Origin: S015-6 sp964384945
Lineage (GTDB): Bacteria > Desulfobacterota > DSWW01
Assembly (NCBI GenBank): GCA_964384945.1
Contig: CAYLMK010000003.1
Coordinates: 248,001-312,000, forward strand
Direction of reading: 5' to 3'
Length of the DNA: 64,000 nucleotides
Under the pieces are notes generated by a model. It worked only from the letters and a program-made list of their open reading frames with translations. It was not told the DNA's origin and made no database searches. Below, in pieces: positions 26,565 to 34,812 of the stretch (the stretch's first letter is position 1; every line of letters begins with the position of its first letter). The position numbers and the translations under genes are program-made.

Positions 26565-26665
26565 GGATTCACCTCCCTCCATGGGGTTGCCTGCCGGCCC
26601 GTCTCTGTGCTGTAGTAGGGCCCGGAACATCCTAGACCAAAACGGTGATGAAAGGGAAACGGCCC

Positions 26666-27436
26666 ATGGAATCAGCCTCCCGAGAGGAACTGCTCGATGC
26701 CCTGCGCAGCCCTGACCCGGGGCAAAGAGAGGCGGCGGCCCGGGAGATGGGAAACCGGGAGGATCCCGGGTTCCTGCCGCATCTCCTTGCGATGCTGGAG
26801 GACCCCTCGGAGGGGGTCCGGTGGCGGTCTCTGCAGTCGGTTGCCAGGCTGGGTGCGGCAGGGGCGGACGAGAGGGTTCTCGGACTCCTGAGCGATGCCT
26901 CGCCGCGGCTGCGGGCAGAGGCGGCGAGGGTGGTCGGCCTTGCCGCGGCAAGGGAACATGCCCATGCGCTCGCCCCCCTGCTGGAGGATCCGGACGTCCG
27001 CGTACGGTGCCGCGCCATCGAGGCCCTCGCCGAAATCGACGAGCCCGGAGAGTGGGTTCGCGAACGGACGGCCGCGCTCCTCAAGGATGCAGACGGAAAG
27101 ATCCGGCTGTACGCCGCCCTGGCCCTGGGGAAGTGGCGTCACGAGTCGGCACTCTCTCTTCTTGTCCCCGGCCTCGGGGACCCGAACCCCAACGTGCGGG
27201 GGGCCGCTGCCTGGTCCCTTGGGAATCTGGGCGACGAGCGGGCCATCGAGCCGCTGGTCCGGGCCCTGGAGGACGGCGGGGAATCGGTCCGCGTCTGCGC
27301 CTACAGGGCCCTGGACGCCTTCGGACCCAAGGCGCTTCCCGCGCTGGAGGAGGCGCGCGCACGGACGGAGGGGGCGCCCCGGGCCGTCCTGGACCGCCTC
27401 ATCGAGGACATTAAAGAGGAGGAGAGAGAAGTTTGA
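26666..27436 (+). CDS. HEAT-repeat (PBS lyase-like) protein
   Basis: This 256-residue protein is composed almost wholly of HEAT-type helical repeats of about 31 residues, with recurring units such as DPGFLPHLLAMLEDPSEGVRW, ASPRLRAEAARVVGLAAA, DPDVRVRCRAIEALAEI and DPNPNVRGAAAWSLGNLGDERAIEPL. Such proteins form scaffolds, and some of them act as bilin lyases. No bilin context exists here, so protein-protein binding is the likely role. There is no signal peptide. ATG 26666 follows AAAGGGAA; the frame extends to a GTG at 26645 without a ribosome site. Confidence 0.75.
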   Translation: MESASREELLDALRSPDPGQREAAAREMGNREDPGFLPHLLAMLEDPSEGVRWRSLQSVARLGAAGADERVLGLLSDASPRLRAEAARVVGLAAAREHAHALAPLLEDPDVRVRCRAIEALAEIDEPGEWVRERTAALLKDADGKIRLYAALALGKWRHESALSLLVPGLGDPNPNVRGAAAWSLGNLGDERAIEPLVRALEDGGESVRVCAYRALDAFGPKALPALEEARARTEGAPRAVLDRLIEDIKEEEREV

Positions 27437-27499
27437 ACAGGGTCGGCAAGGCACTTGTCTGCTTGCGGACAGGGCGTTCCGGACCCGAGCACAGTGCCT

Positions 27500-27551
27500 G
27501 TTAGCTGTTAGCTGTTAGCTGTTAGCTTTTAGCTGTTAGCCGTCAGCTTTT
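27500..27551. repeat. Tandem heptamer array (GTTAGCT)
   Basis: Seven consecutive 7-base units: four perfect GTTAGCT copies (27500-27527), then TTTAGCT, GTTAGCC and GTCAGCT (27528-27548), followed by TTT. It lies in the spacer after the HEAT-repeat gene. Confidence 0.85.
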
Positions 27552-27582
27552 GGCCCGTAACCCGCAATACGGATGGGCTTCT

Positions 27583-27816
27583 CTATCGGCCCGACCCGCC
27601 GCCGCAGGAACTGCAGCTCGTGGCCGAACAGGAGGAGCAACTGCTCGTGCCGGCGGGCTGGATCGAGCCGTCCGAGCTGCCGAAGGAGCAAACGGACAGC
27701 AGTCGCTCCACATCGGCCGCCTTGCACTGGGGGCAAAGGACTTCGGCATCCCGGCGGATCAGCAGCTTCTCGAATTTCTTGTCACAGGACCTGCAGCGAT
27801 ACTCGAAAATGGGCAT
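27583..27816 (-). CDS. FmdB-family zinc ribbon protein
   Basis: This 77-residue protein starts MPIFEYRCRSCDKKFEKL, with a second CPQC knuckle near 28, the typical FmdB/CxxC-CxxC putative regulatory ribbon. The tail is Ser/Cys-rich (SSCSSCSATSCSSCGGGSG), as in many anaerobe homologues, and could bind an additional metal. Family members are linked by name to formamidase regulation, but their real role is unclear. The gene is read opposite to the lipoprotein gene that follows. Confidence 0.85.
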   Translation of the reverse strand: MPIFEYRCRSCDKKFEKLLIRRDAEVLCPQCKAADVERLLSVCSFGSSDGSIQPAGTSSCSSCSATSCSSCGGGSGR

Positions 27817-27953
27817 GATGTGCTTTCCCTGCTATGCTGCTTTGCGTTCCTTGAGCAAAGATAATATCATATCCGAATCGATGGCTCCTGGTAAATTGGA
27901 TGCGCTTCCTTCTTCGTCCGTTCCGGTCCCGCCCCCGGCACAAGGAGCAGGAA

Positions 27954-28421
27954 ATGAAAAACCTTCTTGAAGGCGATTCGCCGGCAGTTCGGCTCGCCAT
28001 CCTTCTCGGGCTCGTCTCCACCCTCTTCGCTGCCTGCGCTCCCACGGGCGCTTACGAGGACAATTTCGGTAGCTTTTACTCCCTTGTGACGGTTCCTTTT
28101 GATCCTGATAACATTTTCAACGGGCCTTACTCCACGTCCGGCACGGTCGACACGAGGGCCATGGGCTGCGGGGTTTGGCCTATAACCGGAGAGTCATTTC
28201 GCGACTCCTCGGGATCGTTCGTTCTAACGTTCGTTGCCGATAACCCGAACAAGAACCCTGCCGACCTGTGCTGTTACAACTTCCGCTTCGAGGGCGAGCG
28301 GAGCGGAAGCAACTGGGCGCTCATCTTCGGAACCTACGAAGCAGACTTCAACTACCCGAAAGACGGAATAGAAAGAAAATGTGAGCAGTCCGGGGAGATG
28401 TATCTTTTCTCGGCACCTTAG
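27954..28421 (+). CDS. Orphan lipoprotein
   Basis: This 155-residue protein is exported and lipid-modified by its sequence: a hydrophobic stretch RLAILLGLVSTLF leads to a lipobox ending AAC near residue 28. The mature part is rich in aromatic and small residues and has five more cysteines, including CCYNF. I recognise no family. Third codon positions look less G/C-rich than those of its neighbours, which hints at transfer. ATG 27954 follows AAGGAG with six-base spacing, overriding a longer frame from 27900. Confidence 0.6.
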   Translation: MKNLLEGDSPAVRLAILLGLVSTLFAACAPTGAYEDNFGSFYSLVTVPFDPDNIFNGPYSTSGTVDTRAMGCGVWPITGESFRDSSGSFVLTFVADNPNKNPADLCCYNFRFEGERSGSNWALIFGTYEADFNYPKDGIERKCEQSGEMYLFSAP

Positions 28422-28876
28422 CCGGGATCAAACCCACCGGCCCGTCCGCCCAGATAAAAAACGCCCTCCTGTGACGCTCCTTGACCCGCCCGGGACACTG
28501 CTTCTTGCCTCCCACAACCCATTCGCTCGAGGCCCGATCGAGGGACATTGCGAGCGAGAGCGGAGTAATCCCCGATCCCTACCGGGAAGACCCTGCGAAA
28601 ATCCGAGATTGCTCCGGTCGCTTTCGCTCCCTCGCAATATCCGCGAATCATGAGACCGAATCGACGCCGATGGGCACCGAAGTTGCCTGTCATCCCGGGG
28701 GCTCCTGCGGACAACCGTTCCGTCGCCTCGGTTTCGCGGGGACAGGCTGCGCCGTCACGACGCTTCTGCAGCCCCGATCCATGCATGAAAGAAGCATCGT
28801 GCGCAGCGGATGGCGGATCCCGGGGTCCCATGGATACCCCTCGGGCTTTCGGACGCCGGAACGAACCAGGGGCAGG
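28422..28876. other. 455-base spacer with a REP-like element
   Basis: No convincing gene is present between the lipoprotein gene and the tRNA-Cys gene. The spacer holds an inverted-repeat element at 28543-28642, described separately, and otherwise unremarkable GC-rich sequence. Confidence 0.5.
28543..28642. repeat. REP-like imperfect inverted repeat
   Basis: The left arm GACATTGCGAGCGAGAGCGG (28544-28563) pairs, with small mismatches and gaps, with the reverse complement of the right arm, which ends TCGCTCCCTCGCAATATC at about 28641. The pattern ATTGCGAG...GAGCAATCTC resembles intergenic palindromes that are multicopy in some deltaproteobacterial genomes. Copy number cannot be seen here. Confidence 0.55.
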
Positions 28877-28951
28877 TGGAGGCGGCACCCGGATTCGAAC
28901 CGGGGAATGAAGGTTTTGCAGACCTTTGCCTTACCGCTTGGCTATGCCGCC
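28877..28951 (-). tRNA. tRNA-Cys (anticodon GCA)
   Basis: The minus strand folds as a full cloverleaf. The acceptor stem GGCGGCA pairs with TGCCGCC, the D-arm is GCC...GGC, the anticodon stem AAGGT/ACCTT carries the loop CTGCAAA, and the T-arm CCCGG/CCGGG has loop TTCGAAT. The discriminator base is T and CCA is encoded. The anticodon GCA identifies cysteine. Confidence 0.95.
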
Positions 28952-29008
28952 GTCTTACGCAATCCGCTCAGACAAGCCGGAATCCCCGGAGGGTGGTCGC
29001 CCACTTTC

Positions 29009-29083
29009 TGGAGCGGGAAACGGGGGTTGAACCCGCGACCCCCACCTTGGCAAGGTGGTGCTCTACCACTGAGCTATTCCCGC
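29009..29083 (-). tRNA. tRNA-Gly (anticodon GCC)
   Basis: The minus strand gives acceptor GCGGGAA with TTCCCGC, a D-arm starting GCTCAGTGGTAGAGC, anticodon stem CACCT/AGGTG with loop TGCCA, and a T-arm GCGGG/CCCGT with loop TTCAACC. A T discriminator and CCA are encoded. It lies 57 bases upstream of tRNA-Cys in transcription order, and the two are probably processed from one transcript. Confidence 0.95.
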
Positions 29084-29128
29084 ACAGGACCTTTCGCGAG
29101 GGCGTTTCCTTCTATGTAACAAGGATTT

Positions 29129-30508
29129 CTATTGTAGCCGATCTTCGCCGGAAGTCAAGGCATCCTCGGCCGAACGGTCCGTCGAGGGCCTCTGCGCCCA
29201 CACCCCGGTGACTTCCCGGCCCTTCACGGCCTGGATCGTTACATGAACCAACCCTCCCTGGAGGCTCTCAGGACCCTGAAAAAGCACGGGAACGTAATTC
29301 CGGCTGACCCCCCTGAGCATCCCGCTCTTTCGGTCCCTCCTCGTCTCGACGAGCACCTCGAGCTGCCGGCCCAGGGTTCTCCGGTAGAATCCGGCCCGCT
29401 TTTTCATGCCGAGCCTACGCAAGGCCCCGGCCCTCGTTCGGATCTGCTCCGGATCGACAGGACCGGGAAGCCGGGCGGCCGCGGTCCCCGGCCGGGGGGA
29501 ATAGGGAAACACGTGAAAATAGTCGACCGGGAGGGCCTCGAGCAGCTCCATGGTGTTGCGGAACGCCTTGTCCCCCTCGCCGGGGAACCCGGCGATCACG
29601 TCCACCCCGATCGCTGCGTCGGGCATGCGCCCGCGGATACGAGCCACGAGGGAGGCGAAATCGCCGGGGCCGTACGGCCGATTCATCGCCTTGAGGATCC
29701 CGGGGTCGCCGCTCTGCAGGGGAAGGTGAAAATGGGGGCAGAGGCGACGGGATTCGGCAAAGAGGGCCACAAGACCGTCGTTGAGCTCGTTCGGCTCGAT
29801 GGAGCTGATCCGGATCCTGGGTATGCCGCTCCCGCGCTCGAGCCCTTCGAGAAGACCGAGCAGGCTTTCACCGGGATCGAGATCCTTCCCGTAGAGGCCC
29901 AGATGGATGCCGCACAGGACGACCTCCAGGAATCCCCGGCTCGCGAGGAACTCGACCTTCTCCTTGACGAGGGCCGGGGGCAGGCTTCTGCTCCTCCCCC
30001 TGGCCCTCGGGATGATGCAATACGAGCAGCACTGGTCACACCCGTCCTGCACCTTGAGAAAGGCCCGGGTGGTGCCTGAATGCACTTCGGGCGACTCCTG
30101 GCCCAGGGACCGGGCCCCGGAGATGCCGCCCGTGCGGACGATCGGAGTCGGCTGTTTCTCGGCCGTTGCAACCAGCGCGGCAAGGTGCTGCTTTTCCAGA
30201 TTCCCCAGAACGTAGTCCACCCCGGCGATGGAGGCGATCGGCTGCGGCTGAACCTCGGCGTAGCAGCCCGTCACGATGATCACGGCCGCAGGGTTCTGAT
30301 GGATGGCCTTCCGGATGAGCTGCCGCCCCTTGTAGTCGGTGCGGCCCGTGACGGTGCACGTATTGATCACGATCACGTCCGCCGCCGAGGGCTCCCGCAC
30401 GATCTCGTGGCCTTCCCGTCGGAGCGTGGAGAGGACCGCGTTCGAATCGTACTGGTTGATCTTGCACCCGAGGGTCTCCAGCATGACCCTGCGGCCCGGA
30501 TGTGTCAC
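29129..30508 (-). CDS. mtaB: tRNA (t6A37) methylthiotransferase MtaB
   Basis: This 459-residue radical-SAM methylthiotransferase adds a methylthio group to C2 of threonylcarbamoyladenosine at tRNA position 37. The N-terminal UPF0004 domain shows LGCKINQYD, NTCTVTG and GCYAE, whose cysteines hold the auxiliary cluster. The radical-SAM motif is CDQCCSYC near 160, and a TRAM-like C-terminal segment follows. The KINQYDS variant of the N-terminus is typical of MtaB rather than MiaB or RimO. GTG 30508 follows GAGAGGA; the longer frame to 30628 has no support. It lies just upstream of the two tRNA genes on the same strand. Confidence 0.88.
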   Translation of the reverse strand: MTHPGRRVMLETLGCKINQYDSNAVLSTLRREGHEIVREPSAADVIVINTCTVTGRTDYKGRQLIRKAIHQNPAAVIIVTGCYAEVQPQPIASIAGVDYVLGNLEKQHLAALVATAEKQPTPIVRTGGISGARSLGQESPEVHSGTTRAFLKVQDGCDQCCSYCIIPRARGRSRSLPPALVKEKVEFLASRGFLEVVLCGIHLGLYGKDLDPGESLLGLLEGLERGSGIPRIRISSIEPNELNDGLVALFAESRRLCPHFHLPLQSGDPGILKAMNRPYGPGDFASLVARIRGRMPDAAIGVDVIAGFPGEGDKAFRNTMELLEALPVDYFHVFPYSPRPGTAAARLPGPVDPEQIRTRAGALRRLGMKKRAGFYRRTLGRQLEVLVETRRDRKSGMLRGVSRNYVPVLFQGPESLQGGLVHVTIQAVKGREVTGVWAQRPSTDRSAEDALTSGEDRLQ

Positions 30509-30660
30509 GGCTGTATCCTCTCCGGCGGTCTGGCGCCTTCCGTCCGTTCGCACCTGCCGGCCAACCCTTGCCTCGCGAATCCTCGGCAAGGAAGGGGTGG
30601 CGAACTCACGCCCAAGAAATGAGGCCAAAAAGGTTATGGCGGAGAGCCGATACCTGAGAG

Positions 30661-31218
30661 CTACTCAAAACAAGCCCGCCCCTCGATTCGTTGCAGCAGT
30701 TTCTCTCCGATCCCGGGCACGCGCAGGAGGTCCCGGGGCGACGAAAAAGGGCCGGCCGACTCGCGCGCCTGCACGATCCCTCGGGCCAGCGCGGGACCGA
30801 TGCCCGCAAGAAGCTCCAGATCCTCCACCCCGGCCCGGTTCACGTTGATAGGAAGCCCCAGCAGGTACCGGCACCGCTCGGGCAGAGGCGAGACGACACA
30901 GCCGATTTCCCGGCCGCCCTCCTTCCCGTAAAGCCGGATCTCGGTGCCTTCTTCGAGCAGGACCCGAGCGCAGCGTTCGTCCAGGAGACCACCCAACCCG
31001 GGCAGCTCCTTTTCCAGGAAGGGTCCCAGGGCCTGGCCGCGGCGGAAGGGGCGGAGGCGGGGGCCGGATGCCGGGTCCGTCAGGCAGATCCATCGCTCGG
31101 GCTCGGACGGCAGCGACCTCGGCGCGAGAAGGCCGGCCTCTCTGCCCAGCAGGGCGAGCCACGTGGCGAGAAGCACCAGAACCAGGGCCCCGCCCGGCCA
31201 GAGCCCACGAAACCGCAT
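30661..31218 (-). CDS. Membrane-anchored ComEA-like helix-hairpin-helix protein
   Basis: This 185-residue protein has one N-terminal membrane helix (about 8-24). A middle region of about 90 residues with four cysteines follows, then a C-terminal double helix-hairpin-helix DNA-binding module (INVNRAGVEDLELLAGIGPALA ... LLRVPGIGEKLLQRIEG). ComEA-type proteins bind incoming DNA outside the membrane, but isolated homologues are common in organisms with no known competence. No comEC or comF is nearby. A GGAGGA site supports the ATG at 31218. The long cysteine-bearing insert is not one I can assign. Confidence 0.75.
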   Translation of the reverse strand: MRFRGLWPGGALVLVLLATWLALLGREAGLLAPRSLPSEPERWICLTDPASGPRLRPFRRGQALGPFLEKELPGLGGLLDERCARVLLEEGTEIRLYGKEGGREIGCVVSPLPERCRYLLGLPINVNRAGVEDLELLAGIGPALARGIVQARESAGPFSSPRDLLRVPGIGEKLLQRIEGRACFE

Positions 31219-31377
31219 GACCGTCCTCCGGTTCGGAGAATCCGAAAAAAACGTTCCTCCGCCCTCTCGACGAGCGTGGCCTTCCCTCAGAGACCTCCCG
31301 AAGCGCCCCTCTGCCGCGTGCGGCTCCCCTTCAGGGTCGGTCTCCCTGTGCGGCGGGCCCGCGCCCCGGGCCGGACT

Positions 31378-33039
31378 TCATCCGGGCCCTTCGCCGGGCG
31401 CCGCAGAGGACCGCTTCCGCCGCCGCGCCTTTGCAGCGCCCTTGCCCTTGGATTCCATCTGCAGCTTGTAGTCCACGGAATCCGCCAGGGCCTGCCAGCT
31501 CGCCTCGATGATGTTGTGGGATACCCCGACGGTGGACCACCTCCGGGTCCCGTCGCCGCTCTCGATCAGGACCCGCACGTGCGAGGCTGTCCCCTCCCCG
31601 GAGGGAAGTACCCTGACCTTGTAGTCCAGGAGGCGCACCGAGCGGAGCTGGGGGTAGAATTTCTCGAGCGCCTTTCGCAGCGCATGGTCGAGGGCATTGA
31701 CCGGTCCGGCCCCTTCGGCGGCGGTGTGCTCCACCCTGCCGTCCACCTCGATCATGACCGTGGCCTCGGAATAGGGCGGTTTCTTCTCCTCCCGCTTCTC
31801 GTCGATCACGCGGAAGCCCAGGAGGTGGAAAAACGTGGGCCTCTTCTCGACGGCCTTCCGCATCATCAGCTCGAGGGAGGCCTCCGCCCCCTCGTACCGG
31901 TACCCCTTCTTCTCCATGTTCTTCAGCGCATCCATGATCTCCTGGGCCGCCCCCTTCCTTCGCCCGAGGTCCAGCCGGAACTGCCTCGCCTTCTCCTCGA
32001 TGGTGGCCTTTCCGGAGACGTCGGATACGAGAAAACGTCGCTGATTCCCGACCGATTCCGGCTGGATGTGTTCGTAGGTGCGCGGGTTCTTGATCACCGC
32101 ACTCACGTGGATGCCCCCCTTGTGGGCGAATGCGCTCTCGCCCACGTAGGGCCTTTGCCGGTCCGGGATCTGATTGGCCAGCTCCGCGACGAAACGGGAG
32201 CACTCGCGGAGGCCTCTGAGCTTCTCGGCGGGCACACAGGGGATCCGCATCTTCAACTGGAGGTTGGGTATCACCGAACAGAGGTTCGCGTTCCCGCATC
32301 TCTCTCCGTACCCGTTGACCGTTCCCTGGACCTGGACCACGCCCTCCCGGACCGCTGCCAGCGTGTTGGCGACGGCCAGCTCCGCATCGTTGTGGGCGTG
32401 GATTCCGAGAGGCGCGCCGAAGAGGGGAAGGACCTCCCGAACGATCCGCTCCACCTCCGACGGGATCATCCCCCCGTTCGTGTCGCACAGAACGATGCAA
32501 TCCGCGCCGGCCTCTTCTGCGGCCCGGAGGCAGCGAAGGCAGTAGTCGGGGTTGGACAGGTACCCGTCAAAGAAGTGCTCCGCGTCGAAGAAGACCGTCT
32601 CGAGGCGCTTCTTCATGTACGAAACCGAATCGTGGATCATCCGGAGATTCTCGCCGTGCGGGACGCGCAGGGCCTCCCGCACATGCAGGTCCCATGTCTT
32701 GCCGACGAGGGTGGCCACCCGGGCCCCTGAGCGCAGGACCGCCTGCAACCCGGGATCCCGCGACGCCGCGCCGCCCGGGCGTCTCGTCATGCCGAAGGCC
32801 GCGAGCCTCGCATGCGTGAGGTTCACCCGGCAGGCCTCCTGGAAAAACTCCGTGTCCTTCGGGTTCGCCCCCGGCCAGCCCCCTTCCACGTAATCCATCC
32901 CGAATCCATCGAGCTTTTCCAGGACAAGAAGCTTGTCTTCCTTGGAGAAGTTGATGTGCGCCGCCTGATCGCCTTCCCGAAGGGTGCTGTCGTAGAGAAC
33001 GATTCGCCTGCTTCCCGCCGACCCGCTTCCGGCCTTCAA
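31378..33039 (-). CDS. cimA: (R)-citramalate synthase
   Basis: This 553-residue enzyme condenses pyruvate and acetyl-CoA to citramalate, opening a threonine-independent route to isoleucine. The catalytic TIM barrel begins with YDSTLREGDQAAHINFS near 14-30. It has the active-site HAHNDAELAVAN near 212 and a C-terminal LeuA-type regulatory domain with VTVMIEVDGRVEHTAAEGAGPV-like sequence near 430. Its length and sequence favour CimA over 2-isopropylmalate or homocitrate synthase. It starts at TTG 33039 behind GGAGGAAAAG, overlapping the lysC stop as TTGA, so translation is coupled to aspartate kinase. A C-terminal Lys/Arg/Ala-rich tail is present. Confidence 0.88.
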   Translation of the reverse strand: MKAGSGSAGSRRIVLYDSTLREGDQAAHINFSKEDKLLVLEKLDGFGMDYVEGGWPGANPKDTEFFQEACRVNLTHARLAAFGMTRRPGGAASRDPGLQAVLRSGARVATLVGKTWDLHVREALRVPHGENLRMIHDSVSYMKKRLETVFFDAEHFFDGYLSNPDYCLRCLRAAEEAGADCIVLCDTNGGMIPSEVERIVREVLPLFGAPLGIHAHNDAELAVANTLAAVREGVVQVQGTVNGYGERCGNANLCSVIPNLQLKMRIPCVPAEKLRGLRECSRFVAELANQIPDRQRPYVGESAFAHKGGIHVSAVIKNPRTYEHIQPESVGNQRRFLVSDVSGKATIEEKARQFRLDLGRRKGAAQEIMDALKNMEKKGYRYEGAEASLELMMRKAVEKRPTFFHLLGFRVIDEKREEKKPPYSEATVMIEVDGRVEHTAAEGAGPVNALDHALRKALEKFYPQLRSVRLLDYKVRVLPSGEGTASHVRVLIESGDGTRRWSTVGVSHNIIEASWQALADSVDYKLQMESKGKGAAKARRRKRSSAAPGEGPG

Positions 33040-34265
33040 CTCTTCTTTTCCTCCTGCCCGAGTTCGAATGCATCGTGCAGCGCCCGCACCGCGAGTTCGG
33101 TGTACTTCGACTTGATGATGCACGATATCTTGATCTCGGAGGTGCTGATCATCTCGATGTTGATCCCTTCGTTGAAGAGGGTCTGAAACATCTTGGCCGC
33201 CACGCCCGCGTGCGTCCTCATTCCCACACCGATGATGGAGACCTTGCTCACCTTCTCGTCGGTCACCACGTCGGGAACGCCGAGCTCCTGCGCCGTGGGC
33301 CGGATGATCTCGATCGCGCGCGGAAGATCGGCCTTGGGAACCGTGAACGTGAGGTCGGTGAAGCCGTCCCGGCTGATGTTCTGGATGATCATGTCCACCA
33401 CGATGTTCGCGCTTGCCAGCGGGCTGAAGATCTTCGCCGCCACGCCCGGGCGATCCGGGACACTGCGCAGAGAGACCTTTGCCTCGTCCTTATTGTACGC
33501 CACGCTCGTCACAAGGACTTTTTCCATGGAAGGATCCTCCTTGACCACGTAGGTGCCGCTCGCGTCGGTGAAGCTCGAAAGCACATGAATCGGCACATCG
33601 TGTTTCATTGCGAATTCAACGGAACGGGTCTGAAGAACCTTTGCCCCCAGGCTGGCCATTTCGAGCATCTCCTCGTAGGAGATTCGTTCGAGCTTTCTTG
33701 CGTTGGAGCACATGTTCGGGTCGGTGGTGTAAACGCCGTCCACATCCGTATAGATTTCGCAGACATCCGCCTTGAGCGCGGCGGCCACGGCCACGGCCGA
33801 CAGATCGGATCCGCCCCGGCCGAGCGTGGTGACGTTTCCGTTTTCGTCCACGCCCTGAAATCCGGCGATTACCGCGACCTTCCCCTGGTCCAGCACCTTC
33901 CTGAGGCGGGCCGAATCGACGTCGAGGATCCTTGCATTGCCGTAGACGCTGTCCGTGAGGACCTGGATCTGATGCCCCAGCAGGGACTCGGCAGGGACCC
34001 CGAGGTCCTGGAGCGCGACGGCCAGCAGACCGATGCTCACCTGTTCCCCGGTGGCCACGACCACATCGCATTCACGCCCCATGGGCCGGGGGGAGACGGC
34101 ATGCACGAGATCGATCAACCGGTTGGTCTCCCCTGCCATGGCGGAGACGATCACGGCCACCTGGTGGCCCTCTCTCCATTTCGTTGCGACGCGCCGGGCC
34201 ACGTTCTTGATCCTCTCCACGCTGCCCACCGATGTTCCCCCGTACTTCTGCACGATGCATCCCAT
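33036..34265 (-). CDS. lysC: Aspartate kinase
   Basis: This 409-residue enzyme phosphorylates aspartate, the first step toward Lys, Met and Thr. It begins IVQKYGGTSVGSVERI, the kinase signature. It also shows SAMAGETNRLI, TTLGRGGSDLSAVA and TDVDGVYTTDP, and ends with two ACT domains (about 265-409) for feedback control. ATG 34265 follows GGGAGGAG; a frame reaching 34337 is not needed for the fold. Its stop overlaps the TTG of cimA. The internal alpha/beta arrangement seen in some lysC genes is possible but cannot be shown here. Confidence 0.92.
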   Translation of the reverse strand: MGCIVQKYGGTSVGSVERIKNVARRVATKWREGHQVAVIVSAMAGETNRLIDLVHAVSPRPMGRECDVVVATGEQVSIGLLAVALQDLGVPAESLLGHQIQVLTDSVYGNARILDVDSARLRKVLDQGKVAVIAGFQGVDENGNVTTLGRGGSDLSAVAVAAALKADVCEIYTDVDGVYTTDPNMCSNARKLERISYEEMLEMASLGAKVLQTRSVEFAMKHDVPIHVLSSFTDASGTYVVKEDPSMEKVLVTSVAYNKDEAKVSLRSVPDRPGVAAKIFSPLASANIVVDMIIQNISRDGFTDLTFTVPKADLPRAIEIIRPTAQELGVPDVVTDEKVSKVSIIGVGMRTHAGVAAKMFQTLFNEGINIEMISTSEIKISCIIKSKYTELAVRALHDAFELGQEEKKS

Positions 34266-34314
34266 CAGCCTATTCTCCTCCCGCAACGATTCCTTCCCGG
34301 CACCCCCCCCGCCC

Positions 34315-34812
34315 TTACCCGTCCGCAAACGCCGCAAGGGCGGAGCGAAGGGCCTCCCACCGTCCCTGCCACCCCTGCCCGACCCCCTGAATCGTGATCG
34401 CCCTGCCCGTCTCGTCCAGGAAGCCCAGAGTAATTCTCAAATGGTCTTCCGGCAACAAATGTCCGATTTTATCAGCCCATTCGATGACCGTCACCCCCTC
34501 GCCGTAGAAAATTTCACGATATCCGATTTCTTCCAGCTCCGCATCGCCCTCGATCCGGTAGAGATCCAGGTGATTCACGGGGCACCGTCCGGGGTAGACG
34601 TTCAGGATCATGAAGGAAGGGGACCGCACGCAGCTCGATTCGGGAACATCGAGGCCGCGCGCAATCCCCTGAACCAGGCAGGTCTTTCCTGCGCCGAGGT
34701 CCCCGACGAGGGCCGCCACATCGCCGGGGGCCAGCAAGGAGCCCAGTTGTCTCCCGAACGCCAGGGTCTCTTCCGGTCCGTGCGAGATGAAGGTCAACAG
34801 GAGGGTTCGCAT
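34315..34812 (-). CDS. tsaE: tRNA threonylcarbamoyladenosine biosynthesis ATPase TsaE
   Basis: This 165-residue P-loop ATPase works with TsaB, TsaC and TsaD to make t6A at position 37 of ANN-decoding tRNAs. Walker A is GDLGAGKT near 37-44, SPSF lies near 65, and the acidic HLDLYRIEG with EWADKIG follows. It overlaps the end of the nnr gene by 19 bases. The start at 34812 lies close behind an AGGA, so translation is probably reinitiated. The C-terminus has a Trp/Gly-rich tail, QGVGQGWQGRWEAL. Its partners are not in the window, but two t6A-tailoring enzymes are. Confidence 0.88.
   Translation of the reverse strand: MRTLLLTFISHGPEETLAFGRQLGSLLAPGDVAALVGDLGAGKTCLVQGIARGLDVPESSCVRSPSFMILNVYPGRCPVNHLDLYRIEGDAELEEIGYREIFYGEGVTVIEWADKIGHLLPEDHLRITLGFLDETGRAITIQGVGQGWQGRWEALRSALAAFADG

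Noticed and set aside
27500..27551. CRISPR array
   Set aside because: The repeat unit is only 7 bases, contiguous with no spacers, and no cas genes are present.
28877..29083. Integration site for a mobile element at the tRNA pair
   Set aside because: No integrase, no duplicated tRNA 3' end and no phage-type genes lie nearby.
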